From: an uncultured Collinsella sp.
GTDB lineage: Bacteria; Actinomycetota; Coriobacteriia; Coriobacteriales; Coriobacteriaceae
NCBI GenBank assembly: GCA_902491055.1
Contig: CABUGI010000002.1
Span: 12,209-76,208, forward strand
DNA length: 64,000 bases
Direction: 5' to 3'
A program made the translations under genes and the position numbers. The notes below the pieces were generated by a model. That model saw only the letters and a list, made by a program, of their open reading frames with translations. It had not been told where the DNA came from and did no database searches. The first letter of the stretch is position 1, and every line of letters begins with the position of its first letter. This document shows, in pieces, positions 53,379 to 62,494 of this stretch.

Positions 53379-54764
53379 ATGACGGATCAGGAAACGCCCG
53401 AGCGCGTGCACGTGACGGCTGACGATATCGAGGCCGCCAACGACCTTATCGACTTTATCGAGGCATGCCCCAGCATGTTCCATACGGCGGCGACCATTAT
53501 GGCCGAGCTCGACGAGGCGGGCTTTACCTACCTGCCCGAGAACGCGGCGTGGGATATCGAGCCGGGCGGGCGTTATTACACGCAGCGCAACACCTCGAGC
53601 GTTGTTGCCTTTAAGGTGGGCGAGGACCTGGCTGCTACGTGGGGCGAGGACGGCGTTGCCGGTGACTATCATTTTCAACTGACGGCGTCGCACAGCGATT
53701 CGCCGACGTTTAAGGTCAAGGCTGTGCCCGAGCTTGACGGTGCGGGCGAGACGCTGCGCCTGAACACCGAGGCCTACGGCGGCATGATTGACTACACCTG
53801 GTTCGATCGCCCGCTGGCGCTCGCGGGCCGCGTGCTGGTGCGCGAGGGCGACCGTATTGAGAGCCGTCTGCTTGCCACCGAGCGCGAGGTCGCTATTATC
53901 CCGAGCCTTGCCATCCACATGAACCGCGGCGTTAATGAGGGCTTTGCTCCCAACCGAGCCGTTGACCTGTGCCCGCTCATTAGCGCCGGCGAGCTTAAGC
54001 AGGGCGATTTTGATGCTCTGATTGCCGAAGAGCTGGACGTTGAGCCCGAGCAGATTCTGGGCCGCGATCTGTTCCTAGTCAATCGTCAGGATGCGCGCAT
54101 TTGGGGCTGGGCAGACGAGTTTATCTCGACGCCCAAGCTCGACGACCTGGCCTGCGCCTATACCTCGCTACAGGCATTTTTGGGCGCCGAGAACGCGCAC
54201 GACGTCTCGGTCTTCTGCTGCTTCGATAACGAGGAGGTTGGCTCCGAGACCAAGCAGGGCGCCATGTCGACCTTCTTGGCCGACGCGCTGCGCCGCATCA
54301 ACGGATCTCTGGGCTTTGACGACGAGTCGTACCATCGCGCCCTTGCCGCCTCGATGCTTGTAAGCTGCGACAATGCACATGCCGTGCACCCCAACCACGC
54401 CGAGAAGTGCGATGCCCGCAATCAGGTTGTACTCAACGGCGGCATCGTTATCAAGGAAGCCGCCAACCAGCACTACTGCACCGATGCCTTTAGCCGCGCG
54501 GTGTTCCAGGCCATCTGCGATGACGCCGACGTGCCCACGCAGGCCTTCGCCAACAAGAGCGATATGGCGGGTGGCTCCACGCTCGGTAACCTGTCGAACA
54601 TGCAGGCGAGCATGCACGCCGTGGACGTGGGCCTGCCGCAGCTGGCCATGCACTCAAGCTACGAGACCGGCGGCGTACGCGACGTGATGTACGCCATCCG
54701 TGCCCTCACCGCCTTCTACGAGCGAAACCTAACCATCAACGGCGCCGAAAGCGTGGAGCTCTAA
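53379..54764 (+). CDS. M18-family aminopeptidase
   Basis: The 461-residue zinc peptidase shows the M18 pattern: TASHSDSPTFKVK (metal His and Asp), FDNEEVGSETKQGA (catalytic Glu), and the late GGSTLGNLSN and MHSSYET with metal His. It trims N-terminal, often acidic, residues from peptides in the cytoplasm. The ATG at 53379 follows AAAGGGGAGAGC. A 60-codon frame follows without gap. Confidence 0.95.
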   Translation: MTDQETPERVHVTADDIEAANDLIDFIEACPSMFHTAATIMAELDEAGFTYLPENAAWDIEPGGRYYTQRNTSSVVAFKVGEDLAATWGEDGVAGDYHFQLTASHSDSPTFKVKAVPELDGAGETLRLNTEAYGGMIDYTWFDRPLALAGRVLVREGDRIESRLLATEREVAIIPSLAIHMNRGVNEGFAPNRAVDLCPLISAGELKQGDFDALIAEELDVEPEQILGRDLFLVNRQDARIWGWADEFISTPKLDDLACAYTSLQAFLGAENAHDVSVFCCFDNEEVGSETKQGAMSTFLADALRRINGSLGFDDESYHRALAASMLVSCDNAHAVHPNHAEKCDARNQVVLNGGIVIKEAANQHYCTDAFSRAVFQAICDDADVPTQAFANKSDMAGGSTLGNLSNMQASMHAVDVGLPQLAMHSSYETGGVRDVMYAIRALTAFYERNLTINGAESVEL

Positions 54765-54947
54765 ATGCGAGCCGAAGAAATGAAGGCCGAGCGTGGGGCT
54801 CAGCTTATTGATCGGGGTTTACAGCTGTTCGTCGCCGCTTGCCATGAGTCAGGGGTCGACGTGTCCAAGGCGCGACCAACAAGTGCTGAAGAACTCAAGC
54901 GTAACGCCTATTCGGACCGCTATGACGAGGAGACGGACTGGCTCTAA
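54765..54947 (+). CDS. Small hypothetical protein (60 aa), coupled to the M18 gene
   Basis: The ATG follows the peptidase stop directly (TAAATG), with GTGGAG six bases before, so translation could be coupled. The product is charged and helical (ERGAQLIDRGLQLFVAACHE.., ending DRYDEETDWL). No family is recognised. Confidence 0.5.
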   Translation: MRAEEMKAERGAQLIDRGLQLFVAACHESGVDVSKARPTSAEELKRNAYSDRYDEETDWL

Positions 54948-55054
54948 TAAGCGAAGTGTCGAAAACGCTAGATGTATGTTTGATATCACTTTGGCGAGAG
55001 TGTTGCAGACAGAACTACCGGTATAGCGCAAGCCAACCTGACTCCATTGCGCCA

Positions 55055-55106
55055 AACCTACCAAAAAGGGACAGGTTCATTTTGGCAGGTTTTATCTGGA
55101 CAAATG
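55055..55106 (+). repeat. Dispersed ~50-bp hairpin repeat
   Basis: ACCTACCAAAA..TTTTGGCAGGT with loop AGGGACAGGTTCA, then TTATCTGGACAAATG. Confidence 0.9.
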
Positions 55107-55174
55107 CCGCAATGCCAACAGCTGGACAGAATTGTTAACACACCGCGGGTTGAGCAAACGTCAGCGAGCGACGT

Positions 55175-55308
55175 CCAGAGCGAACAAGTTGGCATGAAAA
55201 AGGCAAGGCATAGACCTTCTGGTCATGCCTTGCCTTTTGAATGACAATTTGTCGCTCTGGGCGGCTCGCAGCGTCGACCGGTCCGCCGTTCGTTAGAACG
55301 GCGGAACC
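55175..55308 (-). terminator. Composite 3' structure, family B copy 2
   Basis: Next to the stop codon of the dehydrogenase gene is a terminator stem (GGTTCCGCCGTTC with its complement, 55283-55308), then the TCGACGCTGC box, then a nested hairpin with inner stem AAAAGGCAAGGCAT and tip GACC-TTCT-GGTC (55197-55238) and outer arms CCAGAGCGA..TCGCTCTGG. The order and boxes match 14808-14947. Confidence 0.7.
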
Positions 55309-56244
55309 CTAATGCTCGATCCAGCAGCGAAGCGTCTCGCCAGCTTGCAAGTGGCGCAGGTTTTCCGCGGCGATGTCGACCACGTTATTGAGCGTAGCCT
55401 CCAGGTGGAACCATCCGGAGACGTGCGGTGTGATGAGCATGTTGGGCGCATCCCACAGGGGGCTTGTCTCAGGCAGCGGCTCGGGGTCGGTGACGTCGAC
55501 CGCGGCGCCGGCAAGATGTCCCGACTCCAGGGCGGCAACCAAGTCGTCAGCAACCACGAGGTCGCCGCGGCCGCCGTTGGCAAAGAAAGCGCCTGGTTTC
55601 ATCGCGGCGAAGAATTCGGCGTTCGCCAGACCGCGGGTCTCGGGTGTGCTGGGCATAAAGGTTGCGACGACGTCGGCCTCGGCCAGGCGCTCGGGCAGGG
55701 CGTCCATGCCGTCCATGTCCTCAAACACAATGGGGTAGACGAGCGGATGGCGCTTGATGCCGCGGACGTGCGCACCCATACTGCGGCAGAGCGTGGCGAA
55801 GTGGCCGCCGATATCGCCCGCGCCCAGCACCAGCACGTTGGCGTTTTTGAGCGAGGTGACCGGGCCCAAGTCCTCCCAGCGATGCTCGCGCTGCAAGTCG
55901 TGGTAGCCGGGCAGGCGCTTCATCATGGAAAGGACCATGGCAAACATATGCTCGCTCACGGCCTGGCCGTAGGCGCCTACCGAGCAGGAAAGCTTAGCGT
56001 CGGCTGGCACGGTGCCGGCGGCTAAGTAATCGTCATAGCCGGCAGTCTGCAATTGCAACAGCTGGAGATGTTCGCATGCCGTGAGCATGTCAGGGTCGAT
56101 GTTGCCCAAGATCACGTCGGCGTTGGCGACCTGCTCGCGCGTGGCGGCGTCGGCACTCGTGTAGAAAAAGTTCTCGCCCGGAGCACTCGACTCAAGAATT
56201 GCGCGATGGCGGTCGTTGACGGGCAGCAAAACCAGGATGTTCAC
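55309..56244 (-). CDS. D-isomer-specific 2-hydroxyacid dehydrogenase
   Basis: The 311-residue protein has the NAD-binding VLVLGAGDIGGHFATL, the substrate-binding NGGRGDLV (in place of NxGRG), DVTDPEPLP and the catalytic TPHVSGW. It reduces a 2-keto acid or oxidises a D-2-hydroxy acid; the substrate is not clear. The start is GTG at 56244 after GAGAGGACTGCTT, because the frame upstream runs through a dispersed repeat. Confidence 0.9.
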   Translation of the reverse strand: MNILVLLPVNDRHRAILESSAPGENFFYTSADAATREQVANADVILGNIDPDMLTACEHLQLLQLQTAGYDDYLAAGTVPADAKLSCSVGAYGQAVSEHMFAMVLSMMKRLPGYHDLQREHRWEDLGPVTSLKNANVLVLGAGDIGGHFATLCRSMGAHVRGIKRHPLVYPIVFEDMDGMDALPERLAEADVVATFMPSTPETRGLANAEFFAAMKPGAFFANGGRGDLVVADDLVAALESGHLAGAAVDVTDPEPLPETSPLWDAPNMLITPHVSGWFHLEATLNNVVDIAAENLRHLQAGETLRCWIEH

Positions 56245-56263
56245 AAGCAGTCCTCTCCGCTCG

Positions 56264-56314
56264 ACCTGCCAAAAAGGGACAGGTTTATTTTGGCAGGTTT
56301 TATCAGGCAAAACG
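56264..56314 (+). repeat. Dispersed ~50-bp hairpin repeat
   Basis: ACCTGCCAAAA..TTTTGGCAGGT with loop AGGGACAGGTTTA, then TTATCAGGCAAAACG. It lies just upstream of the dehydrogenase start and downstream of map. Confidence 0.92.
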
Positions 56315-56327
56315 TTCAAATAAAACC

Positions 56328-56364
56328 GCCGGATGCAAGACGAGCGTGCCCGTCAGCATCCGGC
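56328..56364 (-). terminator. Terminator of map
   Basis: GCCGGATGC and GCATCCGGC form the stem 10 bases after the map stop; on the - strand it is followed by GGTTTTATTTG. Confidence 0.8.
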
Positions 56365-56374
56365 GCATCCACGG

Positions 56375-57262
56375 TTACCAGCTCAGCAGCTCGTAGCCGT
56401 CCTCGGTCACCACGAGCTGTACCTCGCACTGGGCCGAATCGCTGCCGTCCTTGGTGCGCACGCACCAACCGTCGCCCTTGCTGATCTTGATGTCGGGCGC
56501 TCCGGCATTGACCATAGGCTCGATGGTAAAGACCATGCCCGGAGCCATGATGGTGTCCACATCGGGTGCCTCGGTGGTAAAGCCCACAAACGGGTCCTCG
56601 TGAAACTCCTTACCGATGCCGTGTCCGCCGTACTCGCGCACCACGCTAAAACCGGCGTCCTCGACCGTCTTTTGCACGGCTTCGGCCATCACGGACAGCG
56701 GCAGCCATGGCTTGACGGCTGCCAGACCCGCCTCCACGCTGGCGCGGGTGACGTCGACCAGGCGCTGGCGGTCGGCCGAGACCTCGCCGATGCAGAACAT
56801 GCGGCTCGAGTCGCTAAAGTAGCCGTCTAGGATCGTGGAGCAGTCCACGTTGATGATGTCGCCCTCGTGCAGCACGTCCGTATCGCAGGGGATACCGTGG
56901 CAGACCACATCGTTGATCGAGGTGCACACGCTTTTGGGGTAGCCCTCGTAGTTGAGGTCTGCCGGCGTACCGCCGTGCTCGACGGTGTAGTCGTAGATCA
57001 TCTGGTCGATCTGGTTGGTGGTCATGCCCGCGGCGATGTGCTCGCCTACGTAGTCGAGCACGCCCACGTTGATGGCGGCGGAGCGCTTGATGCCCTCGAT
57101 ATCGGCGGGCGTCTTGTAGAGCGTGCGGGGCAGAACCTCCCAGCCCTCCTCCCACAGGCGCTCGAGGCGCTCGTCGAAGGCGCTGTGACATTTCTTATAT
57201 TTTTTGCCGCTGCCGCACCAGCAAGCGTCGTTGCGGCCGGGTACGGGTCCTTTGTCATACAT
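56375..57262 (-). CDS. map: Methionine aminopeptidase type I with SEC-C zinc motif
   Basis: The 295-residue protein has an N-terminal SEC-C motif (NDACWCGSGKKYKKCH; Cys14, Cys16, Cys25, His26) joined to a complete type I methionine aminopeptidase with metal ligands in NVDCSTILDGYFSDSS, YGGHGIG and TIEPM. It removes the first Met of new proteins, and the zinc motif may bind the ribosome. GAAAGGAAG precedes the ATG. A palindrome of family D lies upstream. Confidence 0.95.
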   Translation of the reverse strand: MYDKGPVPGRNDACWCGSGKKYKKCHSAFDERLERLWEEGWEVLPRTLYKTPADIEGIKRSAAINVGVLDYVGEHIAAGMTTNQIDQMIYDYTVEHGGTPADLNYEGYPKSVCTSINDVVCHGIPCDTDVLHEGDIINVDCSTILDGYFSDSSRMFCIGEVSADRQRLVDVTRASVEAGLAAVKPWLPLSVMAEAVQKTVEDAGFSVVREYGGHGIGKEFHEDPFVGFTTEAPDVDTIMAPGMVFTIEPMVNAGAPDIKISKGDGWCVRTKDGSDSAQCEVQLVVTEDGYELLSW

Positions 57263-57314
57263 GGCTAACTTCCTTTCATCCGCAGCTAGTATAGCCCACC
57301 CATGCGTCCATAAA

Positions 57315-57381
57315 AGTTGCGGTGATATAGTTCCGATTTAAGCGGTTTAACAGCACAAATAGGAACTATATCACCGCAACT
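57315..57381. repeat. Palindrome family D, copy 3
   Basis: AGTTGCGGTGATATAGTTCC and its exact complement (57362-57381) flank 27 bases. This copy has the best-matched arms of the family. Confidence 0.9.
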
Positions 57382-57422
57382 GATGGGGCGGGATGGCGGG
57401 CACTAGCTGCTGTGTGGTTTTG

Positions 57423-58199
57423 CTAGTAGCTCACCTGGCAGGGAATGCCGAGGGCGCGCACACGCGCGGCAATGGCGTCGAGGACGTCGGGTGCTGCTTT
57501 GGCAAGGCCGGTGACCGGTGTCTCGCGCGCCACCGTGTAGATGGTCGCCTCCTGCGGACGAATGCGCTCGAGTGCCGCGAGCCAAGGGCCAACGTACTCC
57601 TCGCCGGTATTGTCGAGAGGATTGCCCTGGTGTTCGCCGGTCAAAAACATCGTCTGGATAATGACGTGGCCGTTAAAGCTCGGGAACGTCTCGATCTGGT
57701 GCTCCACATCGTAGGGGCCAACGGGTTGATCGAGCAGCTGGATAAATGCCGGGTCGACCGTATCGAGCTTGAGGATGTTGTCGTCGACCATCATGAGCGC
57801 GTCGTGCACCTCGGGGCGGTCGGCGCGCGTGCCGTTGGAGAGCACGGCAATCTTGGAGTTTGGGGCAAGCTCGTCGCGCAGCGCGACGGCGCCGGCGATG
57901 GCCTGCGGAAACTCCGGTGCGGCGGTGGGCTCGCCGTTGCCTGCGAAGGTGATCACATCGGGGAGCTCGCCCTCGGCTGCCATCTCGCGCAGCTTTGCCT
58001 CGAGCGCGTCGAGTACCACGGCAGCTGTGTTGTACGGCTCGTGGCAGGGGCGCTCGGCGTTGAGGCCGTTTTCGCAGTAAATGCAGTCGAACGTGCAGAT
58101 TTTGCCGCTGGCCGGCATCATGTTGACGCCGAGCGAGAGACCAAGGCGACGGCTACGAACGGGCCCAAAGATGGGGCTGGCATTCAAAAACGTAGACAT
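57423..58199 (-). CDS. Radical SAM protein
   Basis: The 259-residue protein has the CxxxCxxC site (Cys35, Cys39, Cys42 in CTFDCIYCENG) and FGPVRSRRLGLSLGVN before it, as in radical SAM proteins near the wyosine-type or YfkA/B-like groups with similar starts. FAGNGEPT is the SAM-contact strand. Function is not known. The ATG at 58199 is chosen because GAGGAG lies nine bases before; an ATG two codons upstream is too close to it. Confidence 0.87.
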   Translation of the reverse strand: MSTFLNASPIFGPVRSRRLGLSLGVNMMPASGKICTFDCIYCENGLNAERPCHEPYNTAAVVLDALEAKLREMAAEGELPDVITFAGNGEPTAAPEFPQAIAGAVALRDELAPNSKIAVLSNGTRADRPEVHDALMMVDDNILKLDTVDPAFIQLLDQPVGPYDVEHQIETFPSFNGHVIIQTMFLTGEHQGNPLDNTGEEYVGPWLAALERIRPQEATIYTVARETPVTGLAKAAPDVLDAIAARVRALGIPCQVSY

Positions 58200-58424
58200 A
58201 GGCATATGCTCCTCAAGACAATTAACCTTAAGCATAGCATCGGCTCCAACGTATGGTCCGGGCTTGTGCTTTGCAGGTTTCGTTTTTTAACTCTGCCTTC
58301 GATGCCGCGTCATGAAAAGCCTCGGGTCGGGTACAGTTAATCTGTTAACAAGGCGTAAGGCAATGCGGGTCCATCCAACCGCACTGACGTGCAACTGGAC
58401 GAGCATTGATGATGGGGGCACAAC

Positions 58425-59222
58425 ATGGAATTTACGGTCGAGAATGCGGGCACCACGATCGCCTGCCGCGAGTATGCCAGCCCGGTTGTATCGTCCGATG
58501 CACCCGCCTTGGTTTGCGTGCACGGTGCGTGCGTCGACGGCGTCTTTTTTGACGCCATCGCCCGCGAGCTCGCCCGTGACTGTCGCGTCATTGCCTACGA
58601 CCGCCGCGGTTGCGGCGAGAGCGGCGACGCTGCAGACGGACGCTACGACCTCGCCGCCCAGGCCGCCGACCTGCAGGCTGTTATCGAGCATATTGGCGCT
58701 CCGGCAAACGTGCTCGCGCACAGTGCCGGTACGTTGGTGGCCCTGGAGCTTCTCCGTGCAAACCCCACCATAATCCCGCGTGCGATTCTGCATGAACCCG
58801 CCGTGACGGCTGAGGGTGCCGGTCTGGGCGCGGCCCCGGTTTTGCTCGAGATGATCGCCGCGGGAAAGGTCTCCAGGGCATTACGGGCCTTCCTGGGCGC
58901 CATCGGCGATTCGGACCCTGAGGCCCCCAAGTTAACCGAGGCAGAAGCCAAGCATGCCCTGCGCAACGGCCGTAGTTTCATGGCAAACGAATACGGGATT
59001 ACTATGACCTGCGTTCCCGATTGGGATAGTGTTCGTGCGTCGAAAACGGTGGCCGCCGTGCTCCTGGGCGAGCTCTCGATTGACACGCCTCGCGAGGCGG
59101 GCACAAGGGTGGCGGCTGAGCTTTTGGACTGTCCACTCGTAATGGTTCCCGGCGCGCACAACGGCCTGCGCGATCGCCCGGTAGCGGCTGCCCAGACTGT
59201 CCGTGACATCCTGGGGCTCTAG
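58425..59222 (+). CDS. Alpha/beta-fold hydrolase
   Basis: The 265-residue protein has the oxyanion loop VCVHGACVDG, the DRRGCGESGD segment, nucleophile Ser100 in LAHSAGT, and a late Asp and His (VPGAHNGL). It belongs to the haloperoxidase/lactonase-like esterases; substrate unknown. GGGGGCACAAC precedes the ATG. Confidence 0.9.
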   Translation: MEFTVENAGTTIACREYASPVVSSDAPALVCVHGACVDGVFFDAIARELARDCRVIAYDRRGCGESGDAADGRYDLAAQAADLQAVIEHIGAPANVLAHSAGTLVALELLRANPTIIPRAILHEPAVTAEGAGLGAAPVLLEMIAAGKVSRALRAFLGAIGDSDPEAPKLTEAEAKHALRNGRSFMANEYGITMTCVPDWDSVRASKTVAAVLLGELSIDTPREAGTRVAAELLDCPLVMVPGAHNGLRDRPVAAAQTVRDILGL

Positions 59223-59250
59223 CACCCGCAATAGCCAAAGCAGACTTCAC

Positions 59251-59303
59251 CCGCAAACGTTTCGGCCTTGTTAACAAATGTGCTCAAAACCTTACGTTTG
59301 CGG
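59251..59303 (+). terminator. Inverted repeat after the hydrolase gene
   Basis: CCGCAAACGT and ACGTTTGCGG are perfect complements 33 bases apart, just after the stop codon. No T-run follows, so a terminator role is uncertain. Confidence 0.45.
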
Positions 59304-59433
59304 CTCCAATTGCGCCGTCTGCCAACTCATAAAAATGTAACGGCATTCACGTGCTTACCTGCATCGGCAAGGTGTTACCCTTGTAACATTTGGAACCCAC
59401 CGCTACTATGCGAAGCTATCGAAAGGGCCCCAT

Positions 59434-61314
59434 ATGCTCAATAATCACGAGGCCAATCTAACCGACGAGGAGGCTGCCGTCGAGGTCGCCCGCGTCGCGA
59501 AGACCTACCCCGTGGTACGTTTGCTGTCGGCCGATCAGATTAAGAGCGAGCGTAACTGCCTGCTCGCCGGCGATCGCTGCCCTTGTCTGCGTCAGTCGAG
59601 TCTTGAGGCCTTGGCAGATTCGGGTGAGGTGTCGGAGCAACTGCTCAACGATGGTGTTGAGTACCGCGCCCGTCTGCGCCCTCTAAAGGTCGAGGGCGAG
59701 CCTCACGTCTTGCTGATGGTGCGTCCGATTGATGAGCAAGAGGCCACAGAAGAGGACCTTGTCTACACCGACGTGCTGACGGGCGTGCGCAATCGCCGAT
59801 ATTACGAGGAAAAGCTCCGTAGCGCCCGCATGAATGCCGGCATTGCGATGATCGACCTTGATGATTTTAGGGTCTTCAACGATACGTGTGGCCGTCATGC
59901 CGGCGACCTTGCGCTCGGTGCTGTGGCGACAGCCATGCGCAGCGGAATCCGTTCGACTGACGAGCTTGTGCGCTATGGCTGCGACAAGTTTGTGGTTGTC
60001 ATGCCCAATATTCCCTCCGATGACTTCACCCGTCGCCTGCGTCAGGTATCCGATGCCGTTCGTTCCACGATTATTCCGGGCCATGAGCACGTGAGCTTGA
60101 CGGCATGTGTTGGTGGCGTTCGCATTCATGGCGAGACGGTCGATGAGGGCGTTGGCCGTGCTGTTCAGTTACTGAGCCGTGCCAAGGCAAAAGCCGGTAC
60201 GGTCGTGACCGATGCCGATTCCATCGAGGCCTTCCAAAGCGAAAAGCCTTTGGTGCTTATTGTCGATGACTCCGAGATGAACCGAGCCATTCTCAGCGAG
60301 ATGCTCAAGGACGAGTATTGCATCCTCGAGGCCGACCACGGTCGTGCGGCGCTCGACATGGTCGACCGCTATGGCGATGAGTTGTCGCTCGTGCTGCTGG
60401 ATATTGTCATGCCGGGCGTAAGCGGCTTTGAGGTGCTGGCCGATCTGTCGCGCCGATCGGTTAGTGACAATCTGCCCGTCATCATGATTTCGAGCGAAGA
60501 TTCCGATGATATGGTTCTGCGCGCGTACGAGCTGGGCGCCTCGGACTATATCAACCGCCCGTTTGACTCCCGTGTCGTGCGCCGCCGTGTGAGCAACACC
60601 ATCCGCCTATACGCCAAGCAGCGCCGCCTGACGAACCTGCTGTCCCAGCAGTACAACGAGCGCGTCAAGAACAGTCGCATGCTCATCGACATCATGGCCG
60701 GCGTCATGGAGCTTCGTAACGGCGAGAGCGGCAGGCACGTTACGAACATCGAGAAGCTGACCGAGCTGCTGCTTGGCTGTCTGGTCCGGCGTAGCGACGC
60801 GATCTCCCTCGACAATGAGGAACGCTCCACGATCGCCCTGGCTTCGGCGCTGCACGATATCGGCAAGATGTCGATTGACGATGCGATTCTCAACAAGCCC
60901 GGACGCCTTACGCCCGAGGAGTTCGAGATTATGAAGACGCATACCACGATCGGCGCCGACATGCTGCTTGAGCTGGGCCGCCATCACGCCGGCAATGCGC
61001 TTATGGAATATGCGTACCAGATTGCGCGTTGGCACCACGAGCGCTGGGACGGCAAGGGTTATCCCGATGGCCTTAAGGGCGACGAAATTCCCATTGCCGC
61101 ACAGGTGGTTTCGGTGGCCGACGTGTACGATGCCCTGACGAGCGTGCGCGTGTACAAGGACGCTATCCCGCACGAGGAAGCGATCAAGATGATTCTGGAC
61201 GGTAAGTGCGGCACCTTTAACCCGTTGCTGCTCGACTGTTTGCTCGAGGTGCAAGACCAAATTGCCGAGACGTTGGCACGCCCCGCCGATGTCGTCGCGT
61301 TTCCTACGATTTAG
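59434..61314 (+). CDS. GGDEF-like / receiver / HD-GYP signalling protein
   Basis: The 626-residue protein has three domains. Residues about 108-262 are GGDEF-like (YTDVLTGVRNRRYY, DLDDFRVFND), but the signature reads GCDKF (182-186), so cyclase activity is unlikely. Residues 271-390 are a receiver with acid pair Asp278/Asp279 and phosphorylation site Asp323; the conserved Lys is Arg375 (NRPFD). Residues 410-610 are an HD-GYP phosphodiesterase (His474-Asp475, GKGYP at 540-544), which splits cyclic di-GMP. A short Cys-bearing N-terminal part (residues 42-51) is of unknown use. The Hpt gene follows 24 bases later and may feed phosphate to the receiver. Confidence 0.9.
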   Translation: MLNNHEANLTDEEAAVEVARVAKTYPVVRLLSADQIKSERNCLLAGDRCPCLRQSSLEALADSGEVSEQLLNDGVEYRARLRPLKVEGEPHVLLMVRPIDEQEATEEDLVYTDVLTGVRNRRYYEEKLRSARMNAGIAMIDLDDFRVFNDTCGRHAGDLALGAVATAMRSGIRSTDELVRYGCDKFVVVMPNIPSDDFTRRLRQVSDAVRSTIIPGHEHVSLTACVGGVRIHGETVDEGVGRAVQLLSRAKAKAGTVVTDADSIEAFQSEKPLVLIVDDSEMNRAILSEMLKDEYCILEADHGRAALDMVDRYGDELSLVLLDIVMPGVSGFEVLADLSRRSVSDNLPVIMISSEDSDDMVLRAYELGASDYINRPFDSRVVRRRVSNTIRLYAKQRRLTNLLSQQYNERVKNSRMLIDIMAGVMELRNGESGRHVTNIEKLTELLLGCLVRRSDAISLDNEERSTIALASALHDIGKMSIDDAILNKPGRLTPEEFEIMKTHTTIGADMLLELGRHHAGNALMEYAYQIARWHHERWDGKGYPDGLKGDEIPIAAQVVSVADVYDALTSVRVYKDAIPHEEAIKMILDGKCGTFNPLLLDCLLEVQDQIAETLARPADVVAFPTI

Positions 61315-61338
61315 TTTGAACAAAGGAGTTTTTAACCC

Positions 61339-61695
61339 ATGATTTCCATGCGTGAGGCGTATGAGAAGATCGGCGCTAATTATGAAGACGCGTGCGCTCG
61401 GCTGATGGGCGAGGAAATGCTTGCCCGCTTTGCCCTCAAGTTTTTGGATGACGAGAGCATGGACAAGTTGGAGGCCGCCATGGCGGCGGGAGACGCCGAA
61501 GGTGCGTTTATGGCAGCGCACACGCTCAAGGGCGTGAGCCAGAACCTGGGATTTGATAATCTGTATGAGCCGGCGGTTGTGGTGACCGAGGCGCTGCGCG
61601 GCACCGATGCCGTTGACGGCGCTCGCGAGGGAATGCATGCGTTGCAGCAGCAATATGCGGCAACGATGTCGGCTCTGCGCGAGGCGGCCGAATAA
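61339..61695 (+). CDS. Hpt (histidine phosphotransfer) protein
   Basis: The 118-residue helical protein has the Hpt site AAHTLKGVSQNLGF with phospho-His61. Hpt proteins pass phosphate between receivers or from a hybrid kinase. It sits 24 bases after the HD-GYP gene behind AAAGGAG, so the two form an operon. No histidine kinase is present in the window. Confidence 0.88.
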   Translation: MISMREAYEKIGANYEDACARLMGEEMLARFALKFLDDESMDKLEAAMAAGDAEGAFMAAHTLKGVSQNLGFDNLYEPAVVVTEALRGTDAVDGAREGMHALQQQYAATMSALREAAE

Positions 61696-61717
61696 GAGCT
61701 TGCGGGCCTTGATGACT

Positions 61718-61816
61718 ATGAGAGTGGATAATCTCCCGTTTTAGGCCCGGTGGCGGCCTCAAAGTGGGAGATTATCCACTCTCGTTCGATATGTGTCCAA
61801 AAATCCACGCTCACCC
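61718..61816. repeat. Palindromic element family A, copy 2
   Basis: GAGAGTGGATAATCTCCCGT and GTGGGAGATTATCCACTCTC form the hairpin, followed by ATGTGTCCAAAAATCCACGC. This is the inverted arrangement of copy 1 at 13080-13178. Confidence 0.88.
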
Positions 61817-61871
61817 CTCCGGGTTAGTAAATGGCCTATGCGCACTGGCGGGGCTTTCCGCATGCAATCAA

Positions 61872-61905
61872 TATCGTTGTTCGATAAACTGTTCGAATAA
61901 CGATA
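61872..61905. promoter_or_regulatory. Operator candidate before the DUF2975/HTH operon
   Basis: TATCGTTGTTCGA and TCGAATAACGATA are complementary at 12 of 13 positions. The site lies 20 bases before the start codon. A weaker version (TTATCG..CGATAA) lies before the ABC gene downstream, so one regulator, perhaps the HTH protein at 62495, may bind both. Confidence 0.6.
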
Positions 61906-61925
61906 GAGTCGATGAGGGTGAGTGT

Positions 61926-62486
61926 ATGTCTAACAGCGTTCAGCGTATGGCCAAAGCGGGCGAAAATATCAGGAAGCTTGGCTTTTGCATGGCAGCCGTT
62001 TTTGCAGGGATGCTCGTCGCTTTTGCCGCGTTGGTTGTTTACGTGATCTGGTATGCGGTTGCAAACGTTGCCTCTGTCGATTCTTTCGGCGTCGTGACGC
62101 TTCTCGATGGCGGGTGCATCGTTATCCCAAGCGGACTGTGCCTGGCACTCGTCGTGGGTATTTCGCTTGTCGTTCTGTGTGGGATCAGCCGTAACATCTC
62201 GCGAGGCGTCTCGCCTTTTACCAAGACGCATGTGCGGCTTATCCGTGTTCTTGCGCTTGCCTTTGCTGTTAACGCCGCGGTTTCGCTTATTGGTGCCTAC
62301 GGATCGGTCAATCTTACCATTGGTGGGCTGGAGCTTTACGCCGTGCCTCATTCCTTCGTTATTGAGATTTGCCAAGGCGTTGCCTTTGATGCGGGGTCGC
62401 TTATCGGCGCGGCTGTCTGTCTGTGTATCTCGGTGATCTGGAGTTATGCCTCGCTGCTCCAAGAGCAGTCTGACGAGCTTGTGTAG
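61926..62486 (+). CDS. DUF2975 membrane protein
   Basis: The 186-residue protein has four membrane helices with the DUF2975 layout; the loop SRNISRGVSPFTKTHVRLIR is typical. Function is unknown. The ATG at 61926 follows GAGGGTGAGTG. It is followed after eight bases by a small HTH gene, the usual partner of DUF2975. Confidence 0.83.
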   Translation: MSNSVQRMAKAGENIRKLGFCMAAVFAGMLVAFAALVVYVIWYAVANVASVDSFGVVTLLDGGCIVIPSGLCLALVVGISLVVLCGISRNISRGVSPFTKTHVRLIRVLALAFAVNAAVSLIGAYGSVNLTIGGLELYAVPHSFVIEICQGVAFDAGSLIGAAVCLCISVIWSYASLLQEQSDELV

Positions 62487-62494
62487 GAGGAAGC

